From Lachnospiraceae bacterium (GTDB lineage Bacteria > Bacillota > Clostridia > Lachnospirales > Lachnospiraceae): a stretch of DNA of 5,591 nt. Position numbers and translations under genes: made by a program. Below the pieces are notes generated by a model that saw only the letters and a program-made list of their open reading frames with translations, did not search any database and was not told the DNA's origin. The stretch lies in the NCBI GenBank assembly GCA_017476305.1, contig JAFVAA010000185.1, positions 1 through 5,591 of the forward strand, in the 5' to 3' direction. This document shows, in pieces, positions 4,082 to 5,591 of the stretch (positions are counted from its first letter, which is position 1; the number at the start of each line of letters is the position of its first letter).

Positions 4082-4840
4082 CTATTTTTCAAAAAAATTA
4101 TCCAGCGCCCTCAATACCTCCATACGCCCCATAGATTTTAATAAATAACGGTTCGGTTTCAGCCCTAAAACACTTTCCACGCTCTCCCTGTCATTCTTCC
4201 CTGTCAAAAACATAATAGGGATTTCCTTATTCTTCGGCTCACTCCGGATCATTTCCATGACCTGCGGTCCCGGTGTCACCGGCATTTCATAGTCAAGAAG
4301 GATCAGATCCGGTGTATTGTTTGCAAGATAGGTGATCGCCTGCATTCCGGATGTCACGGTAACCACTTTATATTTTTCATCTAACCACTCCGCCATCATC
4401 TTTAAGAACAGCACATCATCATCCACCATAAGGATGGTCCTTATCTCGTCTGATTTTTCTTTCTTCTCACAAAATACCGCCAGATCCTATGTCAGGGCAT
4501 CTAAATTTATCGGTCTTTTATAGGATTTCCAGCCGGCTGTCTCCTCAATCCGGTTCTTTACCGCACTGACCTCCCCAATGGTGCCGATCAGCCAGACCGC
4601 ATTTTTCTTTTTCTCACCAAACTTCACCAGTTCCCGAAAAATCGCATCGGATTTCTCTGCATACTTCCCTAAATAGACCAGACAGATTTCTGCATCTTCC
4701 GCATATTTTGAAAAGCTTTCCACATCCGGAGAGACATCCACTACTTCATAACCGCTTTCCACTAATCTGTTCTTTAGTGCATGAAACAGAAAAGAATCCT
4801 CCTCTTTGACCAATAAAAGCTTTGTTCCCATTTCCTGCAT
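4082..4840 (-). CDS. Tandem-receiver response regulator (degenerate REC + active REC), split by an in-frame amber codon
   Basis: Read through one TAG, this is a 252-residue protein of two receiver domains. The N-terminal domain (MQEMGTKLLLVKEEDSF onward) has the receiver fold pattern but no phospho-acceptor Asp: the strand ends in CLVYLGKY. It is a pseudo-receiver. After TAG (codon 118) the same frame continues DLAVFCEKKEKSDEIRTILM, then a canonical receiver: acidic triad DDD, acceptor Asp in LILLDYEMP, Thr in FLTGK, and Lys in RYLLKS. The only start codon after the TAG is the ATG at 4429 (MVDDD); it would cut off the first strand (TIL) and has no ribosome-binding site. So the second domain depends on the upstream frame. 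The start at 4840 has GGAGGA nine bases upstream. There is no DNA-binding output domain, so it acts by protein contact or phosphotransfer. It lies 65 bases after the HPt gene, the likely phosphodonor. It could instead be a gene broken by a nonsense mutation, leaving a 117-residue fragment (4487-4840). Confidence 0.8.
4487..4489 (-). other. In-frame TAG in the linker of the double-receiver protein
   Basis: On the minus strand the codons read GCC CTG ACA TAG GAT CTG GCG GTA, that is ALT-stop-DLAV. It falls at the domain junction, with both receiver domains otherwise intact and in the same frame. No frameshift or other stop is present in the 252-codon span. Confidence 0.9.
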
Positions 4841-4905
4841 GATACATTCTCCTCCTTTTTATATGATTGACAGTATTTCCTGCCGCTTTAAGTACACCCG
4901 GACCA

Positions 4906-5591
4906 TCATAGATCTACTATCCCATCCCAATCCATATTCTTCACAGCCTTCCTCAGTTTCTCATACCGGTCTGCCTCCTCTGGTGGAATCCGGTACTCCT
5001 CCAGAGCCTTCATCACATCACTCACACCCTTATAATCAAAAGCAGATGCAATCTCCTTCACCGCCTCATAAGCCTCAGAAAGCTGCTCCATGGAGATCAC
5101 GGGAAGCCCGTCACGGCTCTTGCTCTTATCAGGCACGGACAGCGTTTCAAAAAGTCTTCGGTATTCTTCAAGAAGCGGGGCGGTATTCTCCCGTATGGTA
5201 TGGATATCTCCCACATTTCCTGCCGCCTCCAGTTCCTTTGCCTTCTCTGAAACCTCTGTGGCACCGATGATCGCAGAGGTGCTTTTTAAGGCATGTACCT
5301 TGATCGTATAATTGTTCCAGTCCTCTGCCTGAAAAAGCCTCTCGATTTCATCTGCCGTATCCATGATATTCTCCACATATTCCTTCACGGCATCTGCATA
5401 GACCTCTGCCGTACCGCATCTTTTAAGGCCTTCCTTTGTATCAAGGACACCGGATGCAGCCAGCCATTCCGGAAGCTCATTGGTACTGCCAGACCTATCC
5501 GTATTTCCATCACTTTTTTTACCAGCTGCCCCGTCATCCGGGACAGGAGCCATGCTTTTTAACTGCACTTTATCCTCCGGAAGATATTTGA
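4906..5591 (-). CDS. C-terminal part of a hybrid sensor kinase or related protein: receiver tail plus HPt domain (5' end outside the window)
   Basis: The frame is open to the window edge. Its first visible residues, KYLPEDKVQLK, are typical of the last helix of a receiver domain followed by a linker, so I read this as the end of a longer protein. A GTG at 5568 preceded by GGAGG-like bases is possible as an internal start but less likely. After a Ser/Gly/Asp-rich linker comes an HPt domain with the phospho-accepting His in YTIKVHALKSTSAIIGA (His codon at 5293-5295), preceded by helix EIERLFQAEDWNN and followed by KAKELEAAGN. A further ~60-residue helical segment ends in NMDWDGIVDL, a tail I associate with Clostridia kinases of this kind. 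HPt domains pass phosphate between receiver domains, so the tandem receiver downstream is the obvious partner. It stops in TGA. Confidence 0.8.
   Translation of the reverse strand, partial: KYLPEDKVQLKSMAPVPDDGAAGKKSDGNTDRSGSTNELPEWLAASGVLDTKEGLKRCGTAEVYADAVKEYVENIMDTADEIERLFQAEDWNNYTIKVHALKSTSAIIGATEVSEKAKELEAAGNVGDIHTIRENTAPLLEEYRRLFETLSVPDKSKSRDGLPVISMEQLSEAYEAVKEIASAFDYKGVSDVMKALEEYRIPPEEADRYEKLRKAVKNMDWDGIVDL

Noticed and set aside
4806..5270. 154-codon plus-strand open frame
   Set aside because: Ser/Pro/His-rich antisense shadow of the HPt gene; no motif and no ribosome-binding site.
1..5591. tRNA (including a CUA suppressor), rRNA, CRISPR array, integrase or transposase
   Set aside because: I searched by eye for cloverleaf/T-loop motifs, regularly spaced repeats and recombinase motifs on both strands and found none, so the suppressor tRNA required by the amber hypothesis must lie elsewhere if it exists.

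Overview
The window looks like chromosomal or integrated DNA of a Firmicute of class Clostridia, most likely a Lachnospiraceae-type gut anaerobe. The reasons are AT-rich spacers, strong GGAGG ribosome-binding sites, and protein families (double-receiver proteins, HPt-tailed hybrid kinases, accessory NAD+ ligase and methylase-like genes) typical of that group. The family assignment is inferred by eye. Every gene I accept lies on the minus strand, so transcription runs from high to low coordinates.

Positions 4906-5591 hold the C-terminal end of a protein ending in a receiver-tail and HPt domain, probably a hybrid sensor histidine kinase. Next come a tandem-receiver response regulator (4840 to 4082) and an RsbW-like GHKL anti-sigma/switch kinase (3959 to 3549). 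A terminator at 3394-3442 closes the group. Together they look like a phosphorelay that ends in control of a sigma factor or anti-sigma antagonist. From 3041 to 2478 is a monocistronic, unrecognised 187-residue helical protein with its own promoter and a long-stem terminator at 2233-2325. Positions 1704-2232 are non-coding: a good promoter at 2092-2120, several hairpins and a strong intrinsic terminator at 1867-1903. This is either a small RNA of about 220 nt or an attenuated leader of the operon below it. That operon runs 1703 to 1 and encodes a 113-residue protein of unknown function, possibly a 24-residue basic peptide, an N6-methylase-like protein without the catalytic NPPY motif, and a LigA-like NAD+ DNA ligase. 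This trio has the look of a conjugative-element or phage DNA-processing module.

The most striking feature is that two unrelated genes, the ligase (TAG at 79-81) and the double receiver (TAG at 4487-4489), are each interrupted by a single in-frame amber codon. Family-like sequence continues in the same frame on the other side. The two other TAG codons, which look like natural ends (1362-1364 and 4082-4084), are each followed in frame by TGA after 2 and 9 codons. All other genes whose ends are visible stop at TAA or TGA. Amber suppression or reassignment (TAG read as an amino acid) would explain all four. Independent nonsense mutations or sequence errors are the simpler alternative, and the window alone cannot decide between them.
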